A DNA stretch of 64,000 nucleotides from an uncultured Eubacterium sp. (GTDB taxonomy: Bacteria > Bacillota > Clostridia > Oscillospirales > Acutalibacteraceae), in NCBI GenBank assembly GCA_900539325.1, contig UQCC01000010.1:1-64000 (forward strand), read 5' to 3'. The notes under the pieces are model-generated. The model saw nothing but the letters and a program-made list of their open reading frames with translations. It searched no databases and was not told the origin of the DNA. Both the position numbers and the translations under genes were made by a program. Below are positions 49,167 through 58,081 of the stretch, in pieces. Position 1 is the first letter of the stretch, and each line of letters starts with the position of its first letter.

Positions 49167-50453
49167 TTATGCGTTCTTGATATCATTCGGATGCAAGACA
49201 ACCGGTTTTCTTGACTTATTTGTAAGAAGTAACGGTTGTGTTGAATTACGAACCGAATCTTCAGTTACAACAATTTTTTCAATAGAACAATCTGACGGAA
49301 CCGAAAACATCAAATCACCGAGCACACTCTCAAATACCGAACGAAGTCCTCTTGCACCTGTTTTTCTCTCAAGTGTTATATCAGCCATTGCTTTCAAAGC
49401 ACCCGGTTCAAACTCAAGTTCAACATCATCCATTTCAAACAACTTGGTGTATTGCTTAACAATAGAATTCTTTGGTTCGGTCATAATCTTAACAAGTGCA
49501 TCCTTATCAAGTTCATCAAGGACCGTTAAAACAGGAATTCTGCCGATAAGTTCGGGAATTAAGCCATATTTAACCAAATCGTGTTGATTAATGTTTTTAA
49601 GGACATCCTCTTTATGCTCGATATTTTTTGAAAGCTCGGACTCAAACCCAAGTGAGCCTTTACCCAAACGCTTTTCGATAATCTTGTCAATACCGTCAAA
49701 TGCACCGCCGCAAATAAACAGGATATTTGTTGTATCAATTTGTATAAATTCCTGTTGAGGATGCTTTCTGCCCCCTCCGGGAGGAACATTTGAAACAGTA
49801 CCTTCCAGAATTTTAAGCAATGCCTGTTGAACACCCTCACCGCTTACATCACGAGTGATTGAACGGTTTTCACTTTTTCGTGAAATCTTATCAATTTCAT
49901 CAACATAAATAATTCCGCGCTGTGCTTTTTCTATATCGAAATCAGCTGCCTGAATAAGACGAAGTAAAATATTTTCAACATCTTCTCCGACATATCCGGC
50001 TTCTGTAAGAGTTGTTGCATCTGCAATAGCAAATGGTACATCAAGAATTTTAGCCAAAGTTTGTGCAAGCATTGTTTTGCCTACGCCTGTTGGACCTAGA
50101 AGCAAAATATTGCTTTTTTGCAAATCAACATCACCGTTATTGCCATAATAAATTCTCTTATAATGATTATAAACAGCAACAGAAAGATTTTTCTTCGCCT
50201 CATCTTGACCTACTACATACTCATCAAGTTGAGCCTTTATTTCCATCGGCTTAGGAATAACCATCTCCGAAAACTTCTTATCATATTTAGGCATTGGTGT
50301 ACTTTGACGAATCAAATCCTCACAAAGAGCAACACATTCGTCACATATAAATACACCCGGACCTTCAATAAGTCGGTTAACCATTGATTCGCTTTTTCCG
50401 CAAAACGAACATCTGGCTATATTTGAATTTACATTTGAATCGTCTTTTGCCAA
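49167..50453 (-). CDS. clpX: ATP-dependent protease ATPase subunit ClpX
   Basis: ClpX unfolds substrates for ClpP. The zinc-binding N-domain (CSFCGKSESM, then FICDECV), Walker A GPTGVGKT, Walker B IIYVDEIDKI and the pore/sensor motifs are present; length 428 is normal. It follows clpP by 12 bp, and tig-clpP-clpX is the expected order. Confidence 0.97.
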   Translation of the reverse strand: MAKDDSNVNSNIARCSFCGKSESMVNRLIEGPGVFICDECVALCEDLIRQSTPMPKYDKKFSEMVIPKPMEIKAQLDEYVVGQDEAKKNLSVAVYNHYKRIYYGNNGDVDLQKSNILLLGPTGVGKTMLAQTLAKILDVPFAIADATTLTEAGYVGEDVENILLRLIQAADFDIEKAQRGIIYVDEIDKISRKSENRSITRDVSGEGVQQALLKILEGTVSNVPPGGGRKHPQQEFIQIDTTNILFICGGAFDGIDKIIEKRLGKGSLGFESELSKNIEHKEDVLKNINQHDLVKYGLIPELIGRIPVLTVLDELDKDALVKIMTEPKNSIVKQYTKLFEMDDVELEFEPGALKAMADITLERKTGARGLRSVFESVLGDLMFSVPSDCSIEKIVVTEDSVRNSTQPLLLTNKSRKPVVLHPNDIKNA

Positions 50454-50465
50454 AATCGATACTCC

Positions 50466-51056
50466 TTATCTCTTCTCGATTACTTTATCAACAAGACCGT
50501 ATTCCATAGCCTCGTTTGCAGACATCCAATTATCTCTGTCTGTATCCTTAACAAGAGTTTCGTAATCCTTGCCGCAATTTTCAGCAAGAATTCTGTTAAG
50601 CTTTTCTTTAGTCTTTAAAAGATTTTTAGCAGCAATTTCAACATCAGTTGCCTGTCCTGTTATTCCATTGCCACCGATAAGAGGCTGGTGAATAAGAATT
50701 TCACTGTTAGGCAAAGCAATTCTCTTTCCCTTTGCGCCGCTGCTCAAAAGAAATGCTCCCATACTTGCAGCCATACCGACACAAATTGTTGAAACATCAC
50801 ACTTGATGTAATTCATTGTGTCATAAATAGCAAGACCTGCGGTAACAGAGCCACCCGGAGAATTGATGTACAAAGAAATATCCTTTGTGCTGTCCTGACT
50901 TTCCAAGAATAACAACTGAGCAACAACGAGTGACGCTGTTTGATCGGTTACTTCATCAGACAGAACAATAATTCTGTCTGACAAAAGTCTTGAAAAAATA
51001 TCAACGCTACGCTCGCCTGAGCTCGATTGTTCAATTACATAAGGCATTGATGCCAT
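50466..51056 (-). CDS. clpP: ATP-dependent protease proteolytic subunit ClpP
   Basis: The serine protease barrel subunit shows the catalytic Ser in MAASMGAFLL, His in LIHQPLIGG and Asp near the C-terminal third. The ATG at 51056 (MASMPYVIEQ) is preferred over GTG 51065 by spacing to AAAGGA. 196 residues. Confidence 0.96.
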   Translation of the reverse strand: MASMPYVIEQSSSGERSVDIFSRLLSDRIIVLSDEVTDQTASLVVAQLLFLESQDSTKDISLYINSPGGSVTAGLAIYDTMNYIKCDVSTICVGMAASMGAFLLSSGAKGKRIALPNSEILIHQPLIGGNGITGQATDVEIAAKNLLKTKEKLNRILAENCGKDYETLVKDTDRDNWMSANEAMEYGLVDKVIEKR

Positions 51057-51088
51057 ACTTATCACTATCCTTTAATTAGAATGGTTAA

Positions 51089-52369
51089 TTACTCTTTAAC
51101 AGCGTTGTCAACGATAAAGTCAACAGCCTTACGAGTAGTAATATCAGCAGAAAGTTGTTCTGCAGGAACAGCAGCCTTAATCTTGTCAGCTTCCATATTG
51201 TACTGCTCTGCAAGTTTGTTTACTTCTGCTTCGATTTCTTCTTCAGAAGCCTCAATGTTTTCAGCCTTTACGATAGCGTCAAGAGCAAGCTTTGTCTTAA
51301 CCTGTTGCTTAGCACCTTCCATAAATTGTTCCTTAAACTGATCCATTGTTTGACCAAGATACTGAAGATATGTATTAAGGTCAAGGCCCTGCATTTGAAG
51401 TCTGTATGCGTAATCCTGAACCATTTCATCACACTTTTGAATGAACATACATTCAGGAATTTCAACTTCCATATTTTCGCAAATCTGCTCAATAATCTGA
51501 TTTTCAAAATCTGTTTTTGCGTTTGCTTCTTTTCTTTCTGCAATTTGCTTTTTCAAATCATCCTTAAGTTCATCAAGAGTATCAAATTCAGATACATCCT
51601 TTGCAAACTCATCATCAAGTTCAGGAAGTTCCTTTGCCTTGATTTCGTTAATCTTGCACTTGAAAACAGCGTCTTTGCCTGCAAGTGATGGTTCATACTG
51701 TTCCGGGAATGTAACATTTACATCAAATTCCTCGCCTGCCTTATGACCGGCAACTTGTTCTTCAAAGCCCGGGATAAAGCTGTTTGAGCCAAGCTCAAGA
51801 GGATAATTTTCGCCCTTGCCGCCGTCAAAAGCAACATCGTCAACAAAGCCTTCAAAGTTAATATCGCAAGTATCGCCCATTGCAGACTCTCTGTCCTCAA
51901 CTGTAACAAGACGAGAATTTCTCTCCTGCATATTCTTGAGTTCTGTTTCAACATCTTCATCAGTTGCATCTGTATCGAGCATCTTACCCTTAATGCCCTT
52001 ATACTCGCCAAGCTTAACTTCAGGATATGTAGTAACCTTCATCTTAATAACTACACCCTCAGTCTTGCTCATTGTAGGAAATTCAACATCAGACGGTTGG
52101 TCGATAACATTAAGACCTGCTTCGTCAAATGCAGCACCTACTGCTTCAGGATAAACGATTTCAAGCGCCTCTTCATAAAAAGCACCCTCGCCGTATACCT
52201 TTTCAATCATACCCTGAGTAGCCTTACCCTTACGGAAGCCCGGAATTTGGATTGATTTTCTTTGCTTCAAATAAGCCTTTTTGCATGCTTCTGTAAATGT
52301 TTCAGCATCTACAGTAATTTCAAGTTCATAAACATTTGTCTCTACTTTATTAGATGACTTAAGTGCCAT
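51089..52369 (-). CDS. tig: trigger factor
   Basis: Trigger factor is the ribosome-bound chaperone and prolyl isomerase. The ribosome-binding loop appears as PGFRKGKATQ, and the FKBP domain as GDTCDINFEGFVDD to GFEEQVAGHKAGEE, followed by a long helical C-domain. 426 residues. A GAGGGT ribosome site precedes it. Confidence 0.95.
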   Translation of the reverse strand: MALKSSNKVETNVYELEITVDAETFTEACKKAYLKQRKSIQIPGFRKGKATQGMIEKVYGEGAFYEEALEIVYPEAVGAAFDEAGLNVIDQPSDVEFPTMSKTEGVVIKMKVTTYPEVKLGEYKGIKGKMLDTDATDEDVETELKNMQERNSRLVTVEDRESAMGDTCDINFEGFVDDVAFDGGKGENYPLELGSNSFIPGFEEQVAGHKAGEEFDVNVTFPEQYEPSLAGKDAVFKCKINEIKAKELPELDDEFAKDVSEFDTLDELKDDLKKQIAERKEANAKTDFENQIIEQICENMEVEIPECMFIQKCDEMVQDYAYRLQMQGLDLNTYLQYLGQTMDQFKEQFMEGAKQQVKTKLALDAIVKAENIEASEEEIEAEVNKLAEQYNMEADKIKAAVPAEQLSADITTRKAVDFIVDNAVKE

Positions 52370-52473
52370 AATAATGACCCTCCTTAATTAATTTACAATT
52401 TGATACCGTAGCATTATACCACATAAATAAACATATTTCAATATATTTATAAAATAAATTATTATATATAATA

Positions 52474-53154
52474 TTAACGAATCAGTTTTGGTGTAAAGCT
52501 TAATCTGTCACACGAAACAAGTCTAAACTCAATTCCGTCAACCGTGTCGTCAATCGCCATTTTTGCCGCTATACCGTGAAGATGCCCATAATAGCATTTT
52601 TTTATACCGTATTCCTTTAGCAAATTCAAAATTTCTTCACATTTTGTATCGGTTGTTATCGGAGGATAGTGCAAAAAAACAATTTTATTTTCACATTCTG
52701 CACTGTCAAGCGACATCTTTAATCTGCCGACTTCCCTATTCAAAACCTTTTCATCATGTTCGTCATTTATATCAAACAGCCAACCTCTGCTTCCGCAAAT
52801 AGAAACATTTTCAACAGAATACGAATTATTTGAAAGAATTTTGATTGTATCAAAACCGTGTTGCTCAACAAATTCATTCATTTTCTTGGCAGTGTTCCAC
52901 CAATAATCGTGATTACCTTTTAAAATTATTTTTTGTCCGCTAAGTTTATTGATAAAATCAAAATCGGCAACAAGCTGGTCAAAATTCATTGCCCAGCTTA
53001 TATCTCCGGCAATAACCACAGTGTCGTTGTCGGTTACAATTTTATTCCAATTTTTTTCAATTCTTTCTACATAATCATTCCAGCCGGGAAATGAATCCAT
53101 AGGTTTATCTGTACCGAAAGACAAATGAGTATCGGCGATCGCAAAAATTGACAT
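52474..53154 (-). CDS. calcineurin-like metallophosphoesterase
   Basis: The 226-residue cytoplasmic protein has all metal ligands: ADTHLSF (residues 6-12), GDISWAM, GNHDYWW, LHYPP and YGHLHG. Substrate is unknown. It stands as a single gene between tig and the DUF1540 gene. Confidence 0.88.
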   Translation of the reverse strand: MSIFAIADTHLSFGTDKPMDSFPGWNDYVERIEKNWNKIVTDNDTVVIAGDISWAMNFDQLVADFDFINKLSGQKIILKGNHDYWWNTAKKMNEFVEQHGFDTIKILSNNSYSVENVSICGSRGWLFDINDEHDEKVLNREVGRLKMSLDSAECENKIVFLHYPPITTDTKCEEILNLLKEYGIKKCYYGHLHGIAAKMAIDDTVDGIEFRLVSCDRLSFTPKLIR

Positions 53155-53216
53155 AAAATCTCCTTGTATAAAAACAAAAAATAATCAAATGATAAAAATG
53201 AAAGGGAGTGAAAATA

Positions 53217-53387
53217 ATGAAGCACGAAATCAAAGGAATCAACTGCGAAGTTAAAAATTGTGTTCATCACGATATGTCAAACTGCTGTACGGCAGGCAGC
53301 ATCAAAGTAGGCTGCACAACAGCAAAATCAACAAACGAAACAAATTGCGAAACATTTGAATGTTGCAGTGATTGTAACTGTAATTAA
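53217..53387 (+). CDS. DUF1540 cysteine-rich small protein
   Basis: A 56-residue protein begins MKHEIKGINCEVKNCVHHD and has eleven cysteines arranged as in DUF1540, ending CCSDCNCN. AAAGGGAGTG precedes the ATG. DUF1540 proteins are widespread in spore-formers and may bind metal; no experimental role is known to me. Confidence 0.85.
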   Translation: MKHEIKGINCEVKNCVHHDMSNCCTAGSIKVGCTTAKSTNETNCETFECCSDCNCN

Positions 53388-53402
53388 ACTACACTTAATA
53401 AA

Positions 53403-53428
53403 AAAGAGGCTCAATAGCGGGCCTCTTA
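53403..53428. terminator. terminator between DUF1540 gene and thrC
   Basis: AAGAGGC (53404-53410) pairs with GCCTCTT (53421-53427) with A residues on the left and T residues on the right, serving the convergent genes. Confidence 0.8.
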
Positions 53429-53433
53429 TATTT

Positions 53434-54930
53434 TTACAAATTCAAAAGTTTAAATACCATTTCGCTCATATTTTCTTTGTCGCAAACATTGTTAAAGCGA
53501 ACTGCCTTATCTTTAAGTGCCTGAAGCGGCTTTGGAACATCAATACCCGAAACATTGTTAAGTTCATCTACCATAGAAAATTCGTCAAGTTCAGGCACTT
53601 TACCACCCATAACAGCAGTCAAAACGCTTTTTGAGAACTTATACGGTGAAGCGGTTGAATCAATTACCGTAGGAATGTCATCACCCGTACGCTTTACATA
53701 ATCGTCATAAACCTCAACAGCAACAGCGGTGTGGGTGTCGCAAAGATAATGATATTTGTCAAAATGCTCTTTTATTGTTGCATCAACGCTTGCCTCATCA
53801 CAGCAGCCTGCATCAAAAACAGTTTGGATAGAATCAATAAGTGTCTTTGAAACCTCGTATTTTCCATCTGTCGAAAGAGCGTTCATAAGTTCATTAACAA
53901 GATTGTCGTCTTCGCCGCTCATGTGATAAAGAAGTCTTTCAAGGTTTGATGAAATAAGAATATCCATAGACGGTGAAGTTGTTGTGAAGAACTTTCTGTT
54001 CTTATCATATTCACCGGTCTTTAAGAAGTCTGTGAGAACATTGTTTGAGTTTGAAGCACAGATAAGTTTCTTGATCGGAAGCCCCATATTCTTTGCATAA
54101 TATGCGGCAAGAATGTTACCGAAATTACCGGTTGGAACAACAACATTTATCTCATCGCCGAGAGCAATTCTCTTTTGTTCAAGCAAATCGCAATATGTTG
54201 AGAAATAATAAACAATTTGAGGTACAAGTCTGCCCCAGTTAATTGAGTTTGCAGATGAGAACATCATATTCTTTTGTGCAAGTTGAGCCTTAATATCATC
54301 ATTTGTGAAGATTGCCTTTACAGCACTTTGAGCATCGTCAAAATTACCGTTAATGGCACAAACTGAAACATTTTCACCTTCTTGAGTTGTCATTTGAAGC
54401 TTCTGCATAGGAGAAACGCCATCAACAGGATAGAAAACAAGAATTCTTGTGTGGTCAACATCTTTAAAGCCCTCAAGTGCGGCTTTACCCGTATCACCTG
54501 ATGTTGCAACAAGGATAACGATAGTTTTGCCGTCAGCTGTTTTCTTTGCAGAAACAGTCATAAGATAAGGCAAAAGCTGAAGTGCCATATCCTTAAACGC
54601 ACATGTCGGACCGTGCCACAATTCAAGAATATTCTTATTACCTGCAACATTTACGGTTGGAGCAATTTTTGATGAAGAAAACTTTTCAGCAGCATAAGCA
54701 CCGTTTACGCAATAATCAAGTTCTTCCTCAGAAAAATCTGTCAAGAAATCCTTGAGAACGGTCTTTGCTCTTTGTGTATATGGCATATCAACCATAGACG
54801 CAATTTTATCAAGTGAAAACTGCGGAAGCTCACAAGGTACGAAAAGTCCGCCCTCTTCGCTGATACCCTGTGCAATAGCCTGTGCGGCAGTTACTTTAAT
54901 GTTTTTATTTCTTGTCGAAGTATAGAACAT
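53434..54930 (-). CDS. thrC: threonine synthase
   Basis: ThrC converts phosphohomoserine to threonine using PLP. The PLP lysine is in GPTCAFKDMALQ, and VATSGDTGKAAL binds phosphate. Start MFYTSTRN and 498 residues match the longer enteric/yeast-type class. It lies 36 bp downstream of yraN; I see no T-box in that short gap, so it is probably transcribed with the rplS unit or from a cryptic promoter. Confidence 0.94.
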   Translation of the reverse strand: MFYTSTRNKNIKVTAAQAIAQGISEEGGLFVPCELPQFSLDKIASMVDMPYTQRAKTVLKDFLTDFSEEELDYCVNGAYAAEKFSSSKIAPTVNVAGNKNILELWHGPTCAFKDMALQLLPYLMTVSAKKTADGKTIVILVATSGDTGKAALEGFKDVDHTRILVFYPVDGVSPMQKLQMTTQEGENVSVCAINGNFDDAQSAVKAIFTNDDIKAQLAQKNMMFSSANSINWGRLVPQIVYYFSTYCDLLEQKRIALGDEINVVVPTGNFGNILAAYYAKNMGLPIKKLICASNSNNVLTDFLKTGEYDKNRKFFTTTSPSMDILISSNLERLLYHMSGEDDNLVNELMNALSTDGKYEVSKTLIDSIQTVFDAGCCDEASVDATIKEHFDKYHYLCDTHTAVAVEVYDDYVKRTGDDIPTVIDSTASPYKFSKSVLTAVMGGKVPELDEFSMVDELNNVSGIDVPKPLQALKDKAVRFNNVCDKENMSEMVFKLLNL

Positions 54931-54966
54931 AATATGTCCTCCTAAAATTTTAGTAGTACTATTTTA

Positions 54967-55317
54967 TTACAAAGTAAAAGCATTTTCAAGATGTTTAATG
55001 GATTTTATTCGGTTATTCTCCAAAAAAACTTCAATTACATCAAATCTCGGCTGCAATTTTACCTTATATTGCATCATGTAAAGGTTTGCCGTTGAAATAA
55101 TTTTCTTTTGTTTTATTTCGTCAACAAACTCACGCGGCTCGGCGATTGAATTTTCACTTCTTGCTTTTACTTCGGCAAAAACAATAAAATTTTCATGTTC
55201 AAAAATAAGGTCGATTTCACCGAATCGTGATTTATAGCTGTGTTCAAGTAAAAAATAGCCCTTGTCGCGTAAATAATTTGCGGCTTTCATTTCCGCAAGT
55301 CTGCCTTTGTTATTCAT
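54967..55317 (-). CDS. YraN family (UPF0102) endonuclease-like protein
   Basis: The 116-residue protein has the restriction-endonuclease-like core: KGRLAEMKAANYLRDKGY, then RFGEIDLIFEHENFIVFAEVKAR, with conserved E, D and ExK. It overlaps rnhB by 4 bp, a common association. Function is uncertain. Confidence 0.9.
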   Translation of the reverse strand: MNNKGRLAEMKAANYLRDKGYFLLEHSYKSRFGEIDLIFEHENFIVFAEVKARSENSIAEPREFVDEIKQKKIISTANLYMMQYKVKLQPRFDVIEVFLENNRIKSIKHLENAFTL

Positions 55318-55940
55318 TTTTTAGCATACCATGTTTTTAAAAATGTTTGTCTGTGTATTTCACTCGGACCGTATTCATCAAGCATTTGATAATGGAGTTT
55401 TGTTCCGTAACCTTTATGCTTTTCAAATTGATATTCAGGATATTTTTTTGCCATTTCAAGCATATATCTGTCTCTTGAAACTTTTGCAAGAATTGAAGCT
55501 GCGGCGATTGATACGGAATTTGCGTCGCCCTTAACAACAGGCTCACAATCAATAGATAAATCAGGTGTTTTGTTGCCGTCAATCATAGCGTAATCGGGTT
55601 GTATTTCAAGTCCCTCAACAGCTTTTTTCATTGCAAGAAAAGTTGCATTAAGAATATTTATTTCATCAATGGTTTTCTCATCAACCGAAGCGATAGAATA
55701 GCACAACGCTTCTTCCTTTATCTTATCAAAAAGAGCCTCCCTTTTCTTTTCGGAAAGTTTTTTTGAATCGTTTACGCCCTCGATAATTTGACCTCTGCCA
55801 AGCACAACGGCAGCGGCAAATACAGGACCTGCAAGCGGACCTCTGCCGGCTTCATCAACACCGCAAACACAGGTGTATCCGTTTTCATAAGCCTCGTTTT
55901 CAAATTTAAGCCAATCAATTTGTTCTGTTTCTTTTTTCAT
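55314..55940 (-). CDS. rnhB: ribonuclease HII
   Basis: RNase HII removes ribonucleotides from DNA. CGVDEAGRGPLAGPVFA (residues 22-38) carries the DEAGRG catalytic motif. It shares one base with rbgA. Confidence 0.95.
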   Translation of the reverse strand: MKKETEQIDWLKFENEAYENGYTCVCGVDEAGRGPLAGPVFAAAVVLGRGQIIEGVNDSKKLSEKKREALFDKIKEEALCYSIASVDEKTIDEINILNATFLAMKKAVEGLEIQPDYAMIDGNKTPDLSIDCEPVVKGDANSVSIAAASILAKVSRDRYMLEMAKKYPEYQFEKHKGYGTKLHYQMLDEYGPSEIHRQTFLKTWYAKK

Positions 55941-56803
55941 TACGGTAATTCAAGGGTAATTCTACCCAACTTTCCTCCTCTGAATTCATCAGCAACAATA
56001 ACGGCTGCTCGCTCGTAATCAATTTCTCCGCCTTTAATTAAAAATCCACGCTTTCTGCCTATCATTTCAAGAATTTCCCAGCCTTGAAGTCCCTCAACGC
56101 CTGAAATCTTATATCTTTCTTCTATGGCACTTGGATTTGTTTTCGCAAGGCTTTCAAGCAATCTGCAGGCAATTGTTTCTTTATCGGTTACCTCGTCTTT
56201 AACGGAGCCGATAAAAGCAAGCTTATCCCCCACTTCCGGGTCATCAAACTTTGGCCACAATACACCCGGAGTGTCAAGAAGTTCAATTCCGTTACCGACA
56301 ACAAACCATTGATTTTGTTTTGTGACACCGGCTTTGTCAGCAACCTTTGCTTTTGCGTTTTTGCCCATACGATTGATAAATGAGGACTTGCCTGTATTCG
56401 GAATACCGACAACCATAAGCCTTAAAGGCTTACCTGTCATTCCTTTTTCTTCATTTTTTGCTATAACATTCGCCAAGGCTTTTTTTACGGTTTCGTCAAA
56501 TTTATTAAGACCTTTTCCTGTCTTACAATCAACAGGTATAGCATAAGCACCTTTGCTTTCAAAATACTTTATCCACATTGCGGTTGCAGCAGGATTTGCA
56601 ACATCGCATTTATTAAGTAAAATGATTCTCGGTTTATTCTTTATTATTCCGTCAAGTTCGGGATTTTGTGAGCTGTAAGGCACTCTTGCATCAAGAAGTT
56701 CGACTACTCCGTCAACAAGATTAAGCGATTCCTTGATAAGTCGCCTTGTTTTAGCCATATGTCCCGGAAACCATTGCACATTTTGTTTTATAAGTTCAGG
56801 CAT
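55940..56803 (-). CDS. rbgA: ribosome biogenesis GTPase (RbgA/YlqF)
   Basis: RbgA is a circularly permuted GTPase for late 50S assembly: the NKCD motif precedes GIPNTGKSS and DTPGVLWPK. N-terminal VQWFPGHMAKTRR is characteristic. The start at 56803 follows AGGTG; 287 residues. Confidence 0.94.
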   Translation of the reverse strand: MPELIKQNVQWFPGHMAKTRRLIKESLNLVDGVVELLDARVPYSSQNPELDGIIKNKPRIILLNKCDVANPAATAMWIKYFESKGAYAIPVDCKTGKGLNKFDETVKKALANVIAKNEEKGMTGKPLRLMVVGIPNTGKSSFINRMGKNAKAKVADKAGVTKQNQWFVVGNGIELLDTPGVLWPKFDDPEVGDKLAFIGSVKDEVTDKETIACRLLESLAKTNPSAIEERYKISGVEGLQGWEILEMIGRKRGFLIKGGEIDYERAAVIVADEFRGGKLGRITLELP

Positions 56804-56870
56804 ATTGTTCACCTACCTTTTTGTTTATTATACATTATAAATCAAATAATAGCAAATAAAATAAATAAGC

Positions 56871-56897
56871 CGTATCACAGGCAAACCTACGATACGA
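56871..56897 (-). terminator. hairpin after rplS
   Basis: CGTATC (56871-56876) pairs with GATACG (56891-56896), 15 bp past the rplS stop. The T-run on the minus strand is interrupted, so termination is likely partial, allowing rbgA-rnhB-yraN transcription. Confidence 0.5.
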
Positions 56898-56911
56898 CTA
56901 TTTTTCGGTTA

Positions 56912-57256
56912 TTATCTGAGTGCTTCTTTAACCTTAGCAGCCTTACCAACTCTGTCACGAAGATAATAGAGTTTAGCTCTTCTAACCTTACCGGTACGAA
57001 TAACCTTAACATCAACGACATTTGGTGAATGAACCGGGAATACACGCTCGATACCAACACCGTATGATACTCTGCGAACTGTGAAAGTTTCAGAAATGCC
57101 TGAACCTCTCTTTGCAATTACAGTACCTTCGAAGTTCTGAATTCTTTCTCTTTGACCTTCACGGATGTTAACCGATACCTTAACGGTGTCACCGATGTTG
57201 AACTTTGGTACTTCTGCCTTGATGTTGTCTTGTGCGATAATCTTGAGTGCGTCCAT
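56912..57256 (-). CDS. rplS: 50S ribosomal protein L19
   Basis: The 114-residue protein shows GDTVKVSVNIREGQRERIQ, then FEGTVIAKRGSGISETF and FPVHSPNV, the L19 signature. It is first in a minus-strand unit and preceded by a structured leader. Confidence 0.97.
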   Translation of the reverse strand: MDALKIIAQDNIKAEVPKFNIGDTVKVSVNIREGQRERIQNFEGTVIAKRGSGISETFTVRRVSYGVGIERVFPVHSPNVVDVKVIRTGKVRRAKLYYLRDRVGKAAKVKEALR

Positions 57257-57407
57257 TTTAATTTCCTCCTTTATAATTTATGAGATGTTCATATCTATAA
57301 GAAAGCGGACCATCTTCTAAAATGCGAAACGCTACATCTTACGCGTTGCAGGGATATGCAACGGATAAATGCTGAAATATAATAGCATATGTTTGCACAA
57401 AATGCAA
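57257..57407 (-). promoter_or_regulatory. rplS promoter and structured leader
   Basis: On the minus strand, TTGCAT (57407-57402) and TATTAT (57384-57379) are 17 bp apart. The transcript then has about 115 bases before rplS, with a perfect hairpin CGTTGCA/TGCAACG (57344-57363) and further complementary segments. Firmicutes L19 genes often have an autoregulatory leader; this is a candidate. Confidence 0.6.
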
Positions 57408-57412
57408 GCATT

Positions 57413-58081
57413 TTATTTATATTCTTTAAAATCTTTTGTTAAAAGATTGATTCTGCCTATACTTTTCCACTCATAATCCATATCAATCAGCCTGATTATT
57501 GTATCAAAAAGGAGTGTTGGATTTAAGTTTTTATCCGGTCCGGCAAGCAATCTTATGTTTAATATAATATTATCATCTCTGATTGAAATATTATACTTTA
57601 CAATAAATTGTTTTATATCTGTTTCTTTAAGGACACGCCTTTTGCCCTGCTTTGCCTTTTTCTGAGCCATAATGGCATCGCTTTCCAAAACAGCTTTTAT
57701 TTTTTCAAGTGCAAGTTCATTATCCTTAAACTCAAACTTATAAACATAATCACTGTACACAATATCATGGCAATCCATAAACTCATCATATACATCAATA
57801 ATTCTTATGCCAAGCGGTAAAGCGTCATTTACTCGGGCTTTAATTTCTTCATCCGTCAAATCGTCAATAATTCTTATATCAACATTTTCGCAATAACTTT
57901 CAACTCCAAGAGAAAGCGGAAGCGAAAAACTCATATACGGGCGTGGATTAAAGCCCTGAGTGTACCAAAGATTAATTTTTGCTCTGGCAAAAGCCCTTGA
58001 AAACACACGATTTGTATCAAGGTGGCTTATATATTTAGCCTGTCCTGTTTTTGAAAATCTAAGTCTAACCTCTCGCATCAC
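57413..58081 (-). CDS. radical-SAM-linked protein, DUF2344 (TIGR03936)
   Basis: The 222-residue protein begins VRLRFSKTGQAKYISHLDTN and contains WYTQGFNPRPYMSFSLPLSLG, the DUF2344 signature. It overlaps the radical-SAM gene upstream by 17 bp; the two are partners or a split of a fused protein. Function is unknown, perhaps a modification enzyme subunit. Confidence 0.88.
   Translation of the reverse strand: MMREVRLRFSKTGQAKYISHLDTNRVFSRAFARAKINLWYTQGFNPRPYMSFSLPLSLGVESYCENVDIRIIDDLTDEEIKARVNDALPLGIRIIDVYDEFMDCHDIVYSDYVYKFEFKDNELALEKIKAVLESDAIMAQKKAKQGKRRVLKETDIKQFIVKYNISIRDDNIILNIRLLAGPDKNLNPTLLFDTIIRLIDMDYEWKSIGRINLLTKDFKEYK

Noticed and set aside
51155..51688. Long plus-strand frame opposite tig
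   Set aside because: Antisense shadow of a highly conserved gene, rich in Phe, Leu and Cys as expected of such shadows, and no ribosome site.
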